Under the pieces are notes generated by a model. That model was not told the DNA's origin, ran no database searches, and was given only the letters and a program-made list of their open reading frames with translations. A stretch of 64,000 nucleotides of DNA from assembly GCA_965214995.1 (NCBI GenBank), contig CBDCCT010000002.1:2046001-2110000 (forward strand), written 5' to 3'. The stretch's first letter is position 1. Each line of letters begins with the position of its first letter. Origin of the DNA: CBDCCT01 sp965214995. Its GTDB lineage: Bacteria; Deinococcota; Deinococci; Deinococcales; Trueperaceae. Below, in pieces: positions 9,277 through 17,215 of this stretch. Both the position numbers and the translations under genes were made by a program.

Positions 9277-9487
9277 CTAACATCCTTTCCGGTTTTGACA
9301 CCCAAGCGATGAACAGCGCCATTAAACCCCGCCCAAGCCCCGCCTGACAAGCCGCGCGGGCGAATTCTTTCCTCACCGCGCCGAGCAACATAAAGGGGTC
9401 CTTTCAAGAGTTTTGCACCCGCCCGGACGTTTTTTTGAGCGCCAGCATCCACAAAACGGGCTTTTATTTGGGCTCGAGTGCAAACAC

Positions 9488-9516
9488 TTGACGAATAGCG
9501 TATATGGGTGTAAGAT
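9488..9516 (+). promoter_or_regulatory. Strong sigma-70 type promoter with no gene
   Basis: TTGACG (9488-9493), a 17-nt spacer, then TAAGAT (9511-9516). Transcription would begin near 9523 and meet a terminator within about 30 nt. Confidence 0.7.
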
Positions 9517-9527
9517 AGAAAAATCAA

Positions 9528-9552
9528 CGCGCTGAAGGGCGCGCTTTTTTTG
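9528..9552 (+). terminator. Intrinsic terminator directly after the 9488 promoter
   Basis: CGCGC (9528-9532) pairs with GCGCG (9539-9543), then eight T from 9545. No plus-strand gene lies upstream for it to serve, other than sdaAA 2 kb away. Confidence 0.7.
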
Positions 9553-9671
9553 TGCTTTTCTGACGCCGCCGTTCTTGTAAATCCAGCTCTCGCTGCTCAA
9601 CGGGTTTGGCGCTGGTGTTCTGACGTGCCAGACTCGGGGCGGGGCACCCGGTGGCGCGGCCTCAAAAGGGT

Positions 9672-9677
9672 CATACT
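9672..9677 (+). promoter_or_regulatory. Putative -10 box for a leaderless transcript
   Basis: CATACT ends 6 nt before the GTG at 9684. Confidence 0.55.
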
Positions 9678-9683
9678 TAGGGC

Positions 9684-10208
9684 GTGACGCCCCGGCCCAC
9701 CGCCAACACGCACGACCTGGGCACCCTGCGGCGCGTGAGCGGGCCGGAGGAGGTCGTGCTCGCTGCGCCGAGCTGGGCGACCCGCGCGGTTTGGCTCTTT
9801 GGCGGCGCGGGCTCTTTGGTTTTTTTGTGGTCGGTCGCGCTGAGTCTGGGCTGGCTCGAGGTCACGACTGCGCGCGTGACGCTTGTCCGCGCGCCCCCAA
9901 CGGCCGAACTCTTCTTCTGGCTCCTGCCGCTCCTCTTGTCGCTCCTATGTTTTGCGATGGCCGCGGGCGGCGTGCGGGTGGCGCTGTCGGACAAGGGGCT
10001 CGAGCTGCGCGGCCTGTGGCCGAGCCGGGAGCGCGCGGCCTACCCCTGGGAAAGGCTCCGCCACGCCCGTTTTTGGGAGGAGAGGACCCGGAGCCGCGAA
10101 CGGCTTTTTGTGGCGCGCTTCGCTTTCGAGGGCGCGGAAGTCGTGTTCCGCATCGCCGACGAGAGAGTGTGGCGGAGTTTGCGCGGGCGGTTTCAGGAGG
10201 ATGTCTGA
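9684..10208 (+). CDS. Two-TM membrane protein with PH-like C-terminal domain
   Basis: 174 residues with two hydrophobic spans (about residues 34-58 and 74-95), followed by a small cytoplasmic domain. That domain reads like a bacterial PH fold: VALSDKGLELRGLWP, a proline-tryptophan PWERLRHARF strand, then FVARFAFEGAEVVFRI. This arrangement is shared with the unrelated AT-rich gene at 37773. Function unknown. It precedes mtnN by 63 nt, but mtnN has its own promoter box. Confidence 0.6.
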   Translation: MTPRPTANTHDLGTLRRVSGPEEVVLAAPSWATRAVWLFGGAGSLVFLWSVALSLGWLEVTTARVTLVRAPPTAELFFWLLPLLLSLLCFAMAAGGVRVALSDKGLELRGLWPSRERAAYPWERLRHARFWEERTRSRERLFVARFAFEGAEVVFRIADERVWRSLRGRFQEDV

Positions 10209-10259
10209 CACGAACGTCGCGCGGGAAATCCTTGGAAACGAAAGAACGCAGGCTCGAGC

Positions 10260-10265
10260 TAGACT
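10260..10265 (+). promoter_or_regulatory. Putative -10 box for leaderless mtnN
   Basis: TAGACT ends 6 nt before the ATG at 10272, and supports this start over the internal ATG at 10287. Confidence 0.6.
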
Positions 10266-10271
10266 CTCCTC

Positions 10272-10973
10272 ATGACGGGAACGGTTATGAAAACGGGTGT
10301 TATCGGCGCGATGGCGGAGGAAATCGAACGGCTCAGGGCGGGGCTCGAGGGAGTTCAAGAGGCGCATGTGGGCGCGTTTGTGTTTTACGAGGGGGAGCTC
10401 GAGGATAAGCCCTTGGTGGTGGTGCGTAGCGGCATCGGCAAGGTCAACGCCGCGGTGACCACGCTGCTCTTGCTCCAGCGCGGCGTGGAGCGGGTCATCT
10501 TCGTGGGCGTCGCGGGCGCGCTCGACCCCGAGTTGAAAGTGGGCGACATCGTGGTGAGCACCGACGCAGTGCAGCACGACGTGGACGCAACCGCGCTCGG
10601 CTACGCGCTCGGCGAGGTGCCCGGCGAATCTCCCGCGTGGGCGGCCGACGAGGCGTTGCGGGAGGCGGCGCTGAGCGCGGCGGGGGAATTGGGTGGGGTC
10701 GGGGTGGTGGCGGGCCGGGTGGTGTCGGGCGACCAGTTTATCGCTTCGGCGGACAAAGCCGCCGCGCTCCGGGCGCACTTTCGCGCCGCCTGCGCCGAGA
10801 TGGAGGGCGCGAGCGCCGCGCAGGTCTGCGCGAAATGGGGCGTGCCCTTCGTGATTGTGCGCAGCATCAGCGACACGGCGGACGGAACGGCCAACATAGA
10901 CTTTAGAACTTTCACGCCCCTCGCCGCGGCGCGCGCGGAGGAGGTGGTGCGGACGATGCTGCGGCGGCTCTAG
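10272..10973 (+). CDS. mtnN: 5'-methylthioadenosine/S-adenosylhomocysteine nucleosidase
   Basis: A 233-residue cytoplasmic purine-nucleosidase of methyl-cycle salvage, which splits MTA and SAH to adenine and a ribosyl product. The N-terminal IGAMAEEIERL holds the first catalytic Glu. EMEGASAAQ provides the ribose-binding Met-Glu pair. SISDTADG holds the catalytic Asp. FVGVAGALDPELKVGDIVVS is a conserved core strand. The length is typical. There is no ribosome site at the start, in keeping with leaderless expression. Confidence 0.93.
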   Translation: MTGTVMKTGVIGAMAEEIERLRAGLEGVQEAHVGAFVFYEGELEDKPLVVVRSGIGKVNAAVTTLLLLQRGVERVIFVGVAGALDPELKVGDIVVSTDAVQHDVDATALGYALGEVPGESPAWAADEALREAALSAAGELGGVGVVAGRVVSGDQFIASADKAAALRAHFRAACAEMEGASAAQVCAKWGVPFVIVRSISDTADGTANIDFRTFTPLAAARAEEVVRTMLRRL

Positions 10974-10976
10974 GGG

Positions 10977-10982
10977 TATACT
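10977..10982 (+). promoter_or_regulatory. -10 box of the riboswitch-terC transcript
   Basis: TATACT lies just after the mtnN stop. The predicted start near 10989 coincides with the first base of the riboswitch. A -35 element is not obvious. Confidence 0.5.
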
Positions 10983-10989
10983 CACTCCC

Positions 10990-11146
10990 AGCAGGGGAGT
11001 AGCCACCCGAAGAGGGGTTGCGTATCGTCAACACGGCGTCCTTTGGAGGTATCATCTCCAGGTTGTTGGAAGGTGGCACTTTCAGGAAATCCCGGTACGC
11101 AAAGCTAAGCAGGGGAGTAGCCACCCGAAAAACAGCGCGAGACCTG
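10990..11146 (+). promoter_or_regulatory. yybP-ykoY type Mn2+ riboswitch upstream of terC
   Basis: The leader has the family's hallmarks: a 5' GGGGAGTAGCC element, GTATCGTCAACAC, the CGGTACGC strand, and the 3' element GCGAGACCTG. TTGCGTA (11018-11024) pairs with TACGCAA near 11095. CAGG near the 5' end can pair with CCTG at 11143-11146 to close the aptamer. This class senses manganese and sits before Mn exporters and TerC-like genes, as here. Oddly, the 22-nt 5' element occurs a second time at 11108-11129, inside the leader. That second copy can pair with GGTGG-CCCC (11158-11166), just before the ribosome site. Confidence 0.85.
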
Positions 11147-11181
11147 ACGGCGGGCTTGGTGGCCCCTTCAGGAGGCGTTGG

Positions 11182-12135
11182 GTGGACGTACCGTTAAGTT
11201 TTTGGATCGGTTTTAATTTGTTCGTGCTGGCGATGTTGGCGCTCGACTTGGGCGTATTCAACCGCAAGGCGCACGCGGTGACGCTTAGGGAGGCGGGGGC
11301 CTGGACGACGCTCTGGGTCACGCTGGCACTTACCTTTAACGTAGGGCTTTATTTTGTGGCGGGGCCGCAGGCGGGGCTCGAGTTCCTAACGGGCTACCTC
11401 ATCGAGTATTCGCTCTCGGTCGATAATATCTTCGTTTTCGTGCTCATCTTTTCGGCCTTTGCGGTGCCGCCCAAGTACCAACACCGCGTGCTCTTCTGGG
11501 GCATTTTGGGCGCGCTCATCATGCGCGGCGCGATGATCGCGCTCGGCGTGGTCCTAATAAGCCGCTTTCACTGGATCATCTACGGCTTCGGCGCTTTTCT
11601 GGTGTTCGCGGGCGTGCGGATGTTTTTTAGCAACGAAGAGGACACGGTGGACTTAGAAAACAACACCGTCCTGCGCTTTGTCAGGCGGCTCTTCCCCGTG
11701 ACCGACGGCTACCGCGAGCAAAAGTTCGTGGTCCGCGAGGCGGGGCGTCGCATGGTCACGCCCCTGTTTCTGGTGCTCGTTCTTATCGAAGTCACCGACG
11801 TGATTTTCGCGGTTGACAGCATCCCCGCGATTTTCGCCATCACCCAGGACCCCTTTATCGTCTACACGAGCAACATCTTCGCCATCCTGGGCCTCCGCAG
11901 CCTCTACTTTTTGCTGGCCGGCATCATCGACCGCTTTGTTTATCTGCGCTACGGGCTGGCGGTGGTGCTCACCTTTGTGGGGGTGAAGATGCTCTTAGTT
12001 GACGTGTTCCACATCCCCACCATCGTGAGTTTGGGCGTGATTGTGGGGACGCTGGCCGTGAGCATCATCGCCTCGCTCCTCAGCAACCGCCGCGTCGAGA
12101 CGCCCGACATCCCGGAGGCGCCGGGGGATGATTGA
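11182..12135 (+). CDS. terC: TerC/Alx family membrane protein (probable Mn2+-linked exporter)
   Basis: A 317-residue polytopic protein with about nine hydrophobic spans. EYSLSVDNIFVFVLIF and the second conserved block VTDVIFAVDSIPAIFAIT carry the paired Asp residues of the TerC/Alx family. Members move Mn2+ or help metallate exported proteins. The riboswitch upstream supports the manganese role. The GTG start is 6 nt after AGGAGG (11170-11175). The acidic C-terminus (ETPDIPEAPGDD) is probably cytosolic. Confidence 0.92.
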   Translation: MDVPLSFWIGFNLFVLAMLALDLGVFNRKAHAVTLREAGAWTTLWVTLALTFNVGLYFVAGPQAGLEFLTGYLIEYSLSVDNIFVFVLIFSAFAVPPKYQHRVLFWGILGALIMRGAMIALGVVLISRFHWIIYGFGAFLVFAGVRMFFSNEEDTVDLENNTVLRFVRRLFPVTDGYREQKFVVREAGRRMVTPLFLVLVLIEVTDVIFAVDSIPAIFAITQDPFIVYTSNIFAILGLRSLYFLLAGIIDRFVYLRYGLAVVLTFVGVKMLLVDVFHIPTIVSLGVIVGTLAVSIIASLLSNRRVETPDIPEAPGDD

Positions 12136-12170
12136 GTCTTGCCGTCTCGTCCCGAATCCAAGGAGGTTTT

Positions 12171-12569
12171 ATGAAACGGTTTCTCATCCTGCTTTTCAGC
12201 TTCACAGCCCTTAGTCTCACAACCCTCGTGCTGGCGCAATCCTCAGGAGGCGCGGGGGCGGAGAATTCAGCCGAATTTACCTCGTTTGAAACCCTCTTTT
12301 TTAGAGCCCTTCGGGTGGTGGACGCGCCGTGCCCTACGGACATCTTCGGTGACATGTGCTATTTACACGACTACGATGACGTCTTTGATTTCAAGGAACA
12401 GTTCACCCTCTTGTTTTCGGAGAGCTTAACGGAAGTGGAAAGGTGGGCACTCACAAACGCTGAAATAGAGGGAGAGGAGGTCGAATTCTTCAGAGCCACC
12501 TACCGCTTGCCTGAGGGAGAGCCGTTCACGCTGATCTTCAGCCCGGGGTATATCTTTCTCGAGCAGTAG
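12171..12569 (+). CDS. Small secreted protein of unknown function
   Basis: 132 residues with a classical signal peptide (MKRFLILLFSFTALSLTTLV, cleavage probably after LAQ). The mature part is acidic and has two Cys in PCPTDIFGDMC, a possible disulfide. The ATG at 12171 follows AAGGAGG and is preferred to an upstream in-frame TTG at 12132. It lies 35 nt after terC and may share the Mn-controlled transcript. No family recognised. Confidence 0.7.
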   Translation: MKRFLILLFSFTALSLTTLVLAQSSGGAGAENSAEFTSFETLFFRALRVVDAPCPTDIFGDMCYLHDYDDVFDFKEQFTLLFSESLTEVERWALTNAEIEGEEVEFFRATYRLPEGEPFTLIFSPGYIFLEQ

Positions 12570-12609
12570 TCGTCCATCTCCCCACCGCCGCAAGAGGGTG
12601 AAAGGGGCG

Positions 12610-14478
12610 CTAAAACCGCAGCAAATAGAGCAGCGCCGCCGCGTCCCACGCCTGCGGGCGGCAGGCCACCGGGTAGGGGACGGGGGGCACGTCGGTGCGC
12701 TCATAACCGCCGACGAGTTCGGGGAGGCGCTTGTCGGCTTGAGACGCGGCGAGGTCATAAAGCGCCGCGCGGATGCGCGCGGCCTCCTCATGAAAACCGT
12801 AGCGCGCTAAGCCGCCCGCAACAAGCGCGTTGTCGTGCGGCCAGACCGAGCCGTTGTGGTACGACACGGGGTTGTAGCGCGCCTCCCCCTTGCCGAGCGT
12901 GCGGACCCCCCAGCCCGACCAGTTGGTAGAGGAGAAGAGCGTGCTAACGAGCGCGGGCGCTACGTCCTCGGGGACGATGCCCGTCCAGAGGAGCTGCCCC
13001 GCGTCGGAGTTTTGGACGCGCAGGGGCTTTTTGTCGCCGTCCAGGGCCATCGCGTAGGTTCGCAAATCCTCCAACCAAAACGCCTCATGGAACTTTACTT
13101 TAAGCGCGCCCGCCGTCTCACGCCACCTCTCGGCTTCGGCCTCTTCGCCCAGGGCGGTGTAGAAGTCGGCGGCGGCGTGGTAAGCGGCGTAGGCGTAGCC
13201 CTGCACCTCGCTCACGGCGAGCGCGCCCGTAGCCAGCGAGCCGTCAGCGTGGCTCATCGAGTCCCACGAATCTTTCCACGACTGCACCACGAGCCCCTTG
13301 CCGGGCTCGGCACCCCTAAACTCCAAAAAGCCGTCGCCGTCCTCGTCGCCGTCTCGCCGCATCCAGGCGAGCGCGGCCTCCCAGTGGGCCCTTAATTCTT
13401 TGACAAGCGCTAAGTCCCCCGTCGCTCCCCAAAGTTCACGCAGCAGCATCACGAACAAGGCGGTCGCGTCGATGGTGCCGTAGTAGGGGCCGAAAGGGAC
13501 GCGGCCCGTGCGCGAGAGTTCGCCCTGCCGCAGCTCGTGCATGATTTTGCCGGGGGCCTCGGCGCGGGTGTCGTACAGCATCTTGCCTGGTGCCTCGTTC
13601 TGGGTTGCGCCCTCCCCGCCCTGATGGGCCGCGAGGTAGCGCAACGTGCCCTCGGCGACGCCAGGGTGCCAGGGGAGCATCATAAAAGCGGTCAGGAGCG
13701 AGTCGCGGCCAAAGGGCGCGACGTACCAGGGGATGCCCGCCGCGGGAAGTGTGCCGCGTTCGTTAAAGAGCAAAAGGGCGCGGAGGTCGTCAATGGCCCG
13801 TGTCAGGACCGCCTGATGGGTTTCGCCGTTCGCGCGCAAGTCGAAACCGTCGCGCCAGCTTTCGTAGGAGATGGAGGGCACGTCGGCCTCGAGCGGATTC
13901 TCAAGCTCGACGCTCACCTCAAGCCCCACCTTCTCACCGGGTTCAAGGTCAATGTCAAACGAAACACCGTCTTCCCGCACTTCACTCGCAGGTTGTGAAA
14001 AAGAAAGTTTAGTGGCGACAGAAAGCCCGTCTTCCGCCTTATAACAAAGCGTAAAATGCGTCTCATCTTTTTTAACCTTAGCGGGGGCACGCTCTAACCT
14101 CGTCCAGCCCCGCGCCTCGAACATGTCCAAAAAATCCGCGGCGAGGGAAAGCTCGAGGCGCAGAGTCTGAGCCTCCAAGCTCGTGTTTTCCAGCGTTAAC
14201 GTGTCTACAAGTCCGCGCGCCGCAAGCTCGAGCCGCCGCCCCACCCCCACAAGTTGCGAGGGACCCTTGATAAGCGCGTAGTGCGCCTCGAAGTGGTCGG
14301 GCCGCGGCGCGTGGGCCAGGAGCGTCTCGAAGCCCTCCCCAAAACGCCAGGCGTAGGAGTTTAAAAAGCGCGTGTCTCGGTTGTACAGCCCATGCTCGCC
14401 CCCGGTAATCTGGCCGCCCGCGTCCGCGACGAGGAAGGTATAGTTTTCTTTCAGCACCACGTCTTTGCTCAAGTCCAT
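12610..14478 (-). CDS. Amylo-alpha-1,6-glucosidase / glycogen-debranching-type enzyme
   Basis: 622 residues. Residues about 10-200 match the N-terminal beta-rich domain of bacterial debranching enzymes (ITGGEHGLYNRDTRFL). The rest is an (alpha/alpha)6 barrel with WYVAPFGRDSLLTA, VVQSWKDSWDSM and NGSVWPHDNAL, blocks that hold the catalytic acids. It would hydrolyse alpha-1,6 or related linkages of oligosaccharides brought in by the ABC system encoded upstream in the same direction. EAPGK occurs twice about 13 residues apart before the expected HELRQGE, a small local duplication. It is the last gene of the sugar cassette. Confidence 0.85.
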   Translation of the reverse strand: MDLSKDVVLKENYTFLVADAGGQITGGEHGLYNRDTRFLNSYAWRFGEGFETLLAHAPRPDHFEAHYALIKGPSQLVGVGRRLELAARGLVDTLTLENTSLEAQTLRLELSLAADFLDMFEARGWTRLERAPAKVKKDETHFTLCYKAEDGLSVATKLSFSQPASEVREDGVSFDIDLEPGEKVGLEVSVELENPLEADVPSISYESWRDGFDLRANGETHQAVLTRAIDDLRALLLFNERGTLPAAGIPWYVAPFGRDSLLTAFMMLPWHPGVAEGTLRYLAAHQGGEGATQNEAPGKMLYDTRAEAPGKIMHELRQGELSRTGRVPFGPYYGTIDATALFVMLLRELWGATGDLALVKELRAHWEAALAWMRRDGDEDGDGFLEFRGAEPGKGLVVQSWKDSWDSMSHADGSLATGALAVSEVQGYAYAAYHAAADFYTALGEEAEAERWRETAGALKVKFHEAFWLEDLRTYAMALDGDKKPLRVQNSDAGQLLWTGIVPEDVAPALVSTLFSSTNWSGWGVRTLGKGEARYNPVSYHNGSVWPHDNALVAGGLARYGFHEEAARIRAALYDLAASQADKRLPELVGGYERTDVPPVPYPVACRPQAWDAAALLYLLRF

Positions 14479-14555
14479 AAGGTCCGCCTAAGATAAAAAT
14501 TGACATAAGGGGGCCCTGACAAGGCTCGAGCCCCCCACGCCTTACTTCTTCCTGC

Positions 14556-15986
14556 TTACTCCTTCGACCCCCCGTACGACACGCCCTCCAAAAAGTAGCG
14601 CTGAAACACCACGAAAAGGATGATGATGGGCAGCGCGCTCATGACCGCGCCCGCCAGAATCAAACCCCAGTCGCCCGACTGGCCGTAGATGTTGCGGAAG
14701 GTCAGCAAGCCGATCGGCAGCGTTTTGATGTCCTCGGGCGTGGTGAGCACGATGAAGGGCCAAAAAAACTCGTTCCAGGCACCCTGAAAGGTGAGGATGG
14801 TCAGCGCGCCCAGCGCGGGCCGCGCCATCGGCAGGACGACGCGCCAGTAGCGTTGCCACTGGTTGGTGCCGTCGATCATCGCCGCCTCTTCGATTTCGCG
14901 CGGGATGGACTCGAAAAATTGCTTCATGATGAAGACCGCGCCCGCGCCCACCAAGCCCGACAGGATAACGCCCCACAAGGAGTTGAGCAGCGTCGGCTGG
15001 CCCCAGAGCCTCGACAACCCGAAAATCCCGTCGCGCAAGACGAGGTAGTTGGAGATAAAAATCACCTGCGCGGGGATCATCTGCGCGAACAAGATGAGGA
15101 TGAAGATGAGGCCGCGGCCGGGGAAATTGAGCCGCGCCAGCGCGTACCCCGCCATCGAGGCGAAAAGGAGCGTCGAAATCACTTTGGCGGCGGCAATAAA
15201 GAACGAGTTCGCAATCCAGCTTAGAAACAAACTGCGCTGGGTGGTGATGCTCCGCGCCTCGTCGAACACGCGGCGGTAGTTGTTAAAGACGAAGCCGAGC
15301 GCGCCCGGCGCGACGTTGTCGTAGGACGCCACCCGGCCCCGGCGCTCGATGCGCGTCTGCGTGAGCGCCCCACGGACGAACTCCTGGCCCCTGGGGGCGG
15401 TCACGTCTAAGGGCAGCGCGTCCACCACGGGACCCTCGCCGGGGTACTGAATGCTCAAGCCGTAGGTCACAAAGGTGCCGGGCACCACCTCGCCGCCCAC
15501 GCGGTATTCGCCCGCTTCTCTCGAGACCTCCTCGACGGGCGACACGGTCGCGTAGTCCGCGGCGTACTCGATTTGTTGCACCGCGCCCAAGCCCCCGCCG
15601 GGCCGACGGCGCGGCACCGCCGCCTCGGGCGTTTCGGGTTCCGTGCCCTCGGGGACGAAGTAGGTGAGTTCGAAGGGCACCGTGGCCCCCGGCGCGAAGC
15701 CGCCCCACCACCTGTCGCCCGCGCCCGCCGCGCCCAGTCTCGCCGCCGCCGACCAGTTGCGCGGGGAGAATTGCGGGATGGCGAGCGTGGGCGGGTACTC
15801 CAAGGGGTCGGTCTTGAGGCTCGAGATGGTCGCAAACAGCAAGGGGCCAAGAAAGATGATGGCGAAAAAGAGCATCACCACGTACATGATGCCCGCGCGT
15901 GCCCAGCGGCGGCGCGCCTGCCAGCGCTCGAACTCGCGCTCGCTCACCCAGCTCGGCCTGGCGTTAGGGGCGGTAGCTTGCGCCAT
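14556..15986 (-). CDS. Carbohydrate ABC transporter permease, MalG-like with large insertion
   Basis: 476 residues, against about 280 for MalG. The inner-membrane permease hallmark EAA loop is EEAAMIDGTNQWQRYWRVVLP. After the first membrane span, an extra region of about 190 residues (about 70-255), rich in Pro, Gly and Glu, is predicted to lie outside the cytoplasmic membrane. The C-terminal five spans are normal. It starts 1 nt after the stop of the partner permease. The ATPase subunit is not in this window, so a shared MalK-like protein is likely. Confidence 0.88.
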   Translation of the reverse strand: MAQATAPNARPSWVSEREFERWQARRRWARAGIMYVVMLFFAIIFLGPLLFATISSLKTDPLEYPPTLAIPQFSPRNWSAAARLGAAGAGDRWWGGFAPGATVPFELTYFVPEGTEPETPEAAVPRRRPGGGLGAVQQIEYAADYATVSPVEEVSREAGEYRVGGEVVPGTFVTYGLSIQYPGEGPVVDALPLDVTAPRGQEFVRGALTQTRIERRGRVASYDNVAPGALGFVFNNYRRVFDEARSITTQRSLFLSWIANSFFIAAAKVISTLLFASMAGYALARLNFPGRGLIFILILFAQMIPAQVIFISNYLVLRDGIFGLSRLWGQPTLLNSLWGVILSGLVGAGAVFIMKQFFESIPREIEEAAMIDGTNQWQRYWRVVLPMARPALGALTILTFQGAWNEFFWPFIVLTTPEDIKTLPIGLLTFRNIYGQSGDWGLILAGAVMSALPIIILFVVFQRYFLEGVSYGGSKE

Positions 15987-15987
15987 C

Positions 15988-17103
15988 TCAGCCCTCCGAC
16001 CGGATGAAGCGCCGCTGCAAGAGCACGATGAGGAGCGTTAGCGCGGCCAAGAACATCGCCGCCGCCGAGGCGAAGCCGACCTCGGGGAGCTGCGCGCCGG
16101 GGAACATGCGGGCGTAGACGAAATAGGCGAGCGTGATGACCGAACGCAGCGGCACCGCGCTGCCGAAAATCGCTACCTGGTCGAACATCTGCAGGGTGCC
16201 GATGAGCCCCAGCGTGACCACCAAAAAGGTCACGGGCTGCACCGCGGGGATGGTGATGTAAAAAAACTGCTGCACGGGCGTGGCACCGTCCAAGGAAGAG
16301 GCCTCGTACTGCGACTTGGGCACGTCCTGGAGCGCGGCCAGAAACATCAGCATGAAGGTGGGGATGGTGGTGAAAATGTTTTGAATCATGATGGCGATGA
16401 GAGGGACCGGCGCACGCAAGGCCGTAGGAAAGGCACCCGGCACCTCTTGCCGCGTCTGCAGCCACACGAAGTCTATGGGCGCGACCTCGCGCGGGGCCAC
16501 CACGCCCGCGAAGGAGAGCGCCCAGGTGCCCGCCAGGGCCACGAGGAAAGAGATGACAAAGAGGGCCGGGTCGGTCCACCTGGCGGGCAGACCGCGGGAG
16601 CGCTCAAAGGCCACCTGCGCGATTTGCAGCACCGCTAAAATGCCGACAAACACGGCGATGAGCGGTAGGTACGAACCCACCTGCGTCGCCAAATAATTAA
16701 AAAGCCCCTGCCGCTGGTACATCCACAAGAAAATGAGGGTGATGACCACCGAAGAGGTCACGCTCGGCATGTAGTAGGCCGCGCGGAAGAAGTTGAGCCC
16801 GCGGATGTTGGTGTTGAGCACCGCGGCCATGACGAGCGCGCCAAAGGTCTGCACGGTGGTCACCACGGCGGCGAAAACGAGCGTGTTGCGGAGCGCGAAA
16901 AGAAAGCTGTCTTCGCGGAAAAGGTTGGCGTAGTTGCGCAAACCCACCCACTCGGGCGCGTTGAAAAGGTCGTAGTCGGTAAACGAAAAATAAACGGCGC
17001 GCACCGTCGCGTAGACGAAAAAAATACCCAGCGTGAGCAAAAAGGGCGCGAGAAAAAGGTACGCCGCGGTCATTTCCTGTTGTCTGGCTCTCAAAGCCAC
17101 CAC
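15988..17103 (-). CDS. Carbohydrate ABC transporter permease, MalF-like
   Basis: 371 residues with an EAA loop (YEASSLDGATPVQQFFYITIP) and about eight spans. Relative to a plain 290-residue permease there is an insertion around residues 140-225 with extra hydrophobic segments (LPLIAVFVGILAVLQI and LFVISFLVALAGTWAL). The GTG start follows AAGGGCAGG. It sits between the binding protein and the second permease, the usual order. Confidence 0.88.
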   Translation of the reverse strand: MVALRARQQEMTAAYLFLAPFLLTLGIFFVYATVRAVYFSFTDYDLFNAPEWVGLRNYANLFREDSFLFALRNTLVFAAVVTTVQTFGALVMAAVLNTNIRGLNFFRAAYYMPSVTSSVVITLIFLWMYQRQGLFNYLATQVGSYLPLIAVFVGILAVLQIAQVAFERSRGLPARWTDPALFVISFLVALAGTWALSFAGVVAPREVAPIDFVWLQTRQEVPGAFPTALRAPVPLIAIMIQNIFTTIPTFMLMFLAALQDVPKSQYEASSLDGATPVQQFFYITIPAVQPVTFLVVTLGLIGTLQMFDQVAIFGSAVPLRSVITLAYFVYARMFPGAQLPEVGFASAAAMFLAALTLLIVLLQRRFIRSEG

Positions 17104-17172
17104 CTGCCCTTGGGTCGTTCGACCTCAAACAGAACTTTGGTAGAACCCCAATAGAACCCTAGCTAGAGGGGT

Positions 17173-17194
17173 GGAGGCGGCGAGGGCCGCCTCC
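17173..17194 (-). terminator. Intercistronic hairpin between binding protein and permease
   Basis: A 9-bp stem (GGAGGCGGC with its complement, 4-nt loop) without a T run. A hairpin here, as in malE-malF operons, commonly stabilises the binding-protein message and lowers permease expression. Confidence 0.6.
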
Positions 17195-17215
17195 GGAGAT
17201 GCCTGTTGTTTATGT

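Larger units (their letters stand above)
9277..9683. other. 407-nt gap between divergent genes
   Basis: It holds the upstream region of the esterase lipoprotein, a complete plus-strand promoter followed at once by a terminator (9488-9552), and the -10 box of the next plus gene at 9672. No supported ORF. A minus-strand frame opening at 9391 just runs into the esterase gene out of frame. Confidence 0.6.

Noticed and set aside
8975..9391. 138-codon minus frame opening upstream of the esterase gene
   Set aside because: It runs out of frame through the esterase coding sequence and has no homology. Only its first 38 codons are outside.
10637..10906. Glycine-rich plus frame inside mtnN
   Set aside because: Out-of-frame shadow of a conserved enzyme.
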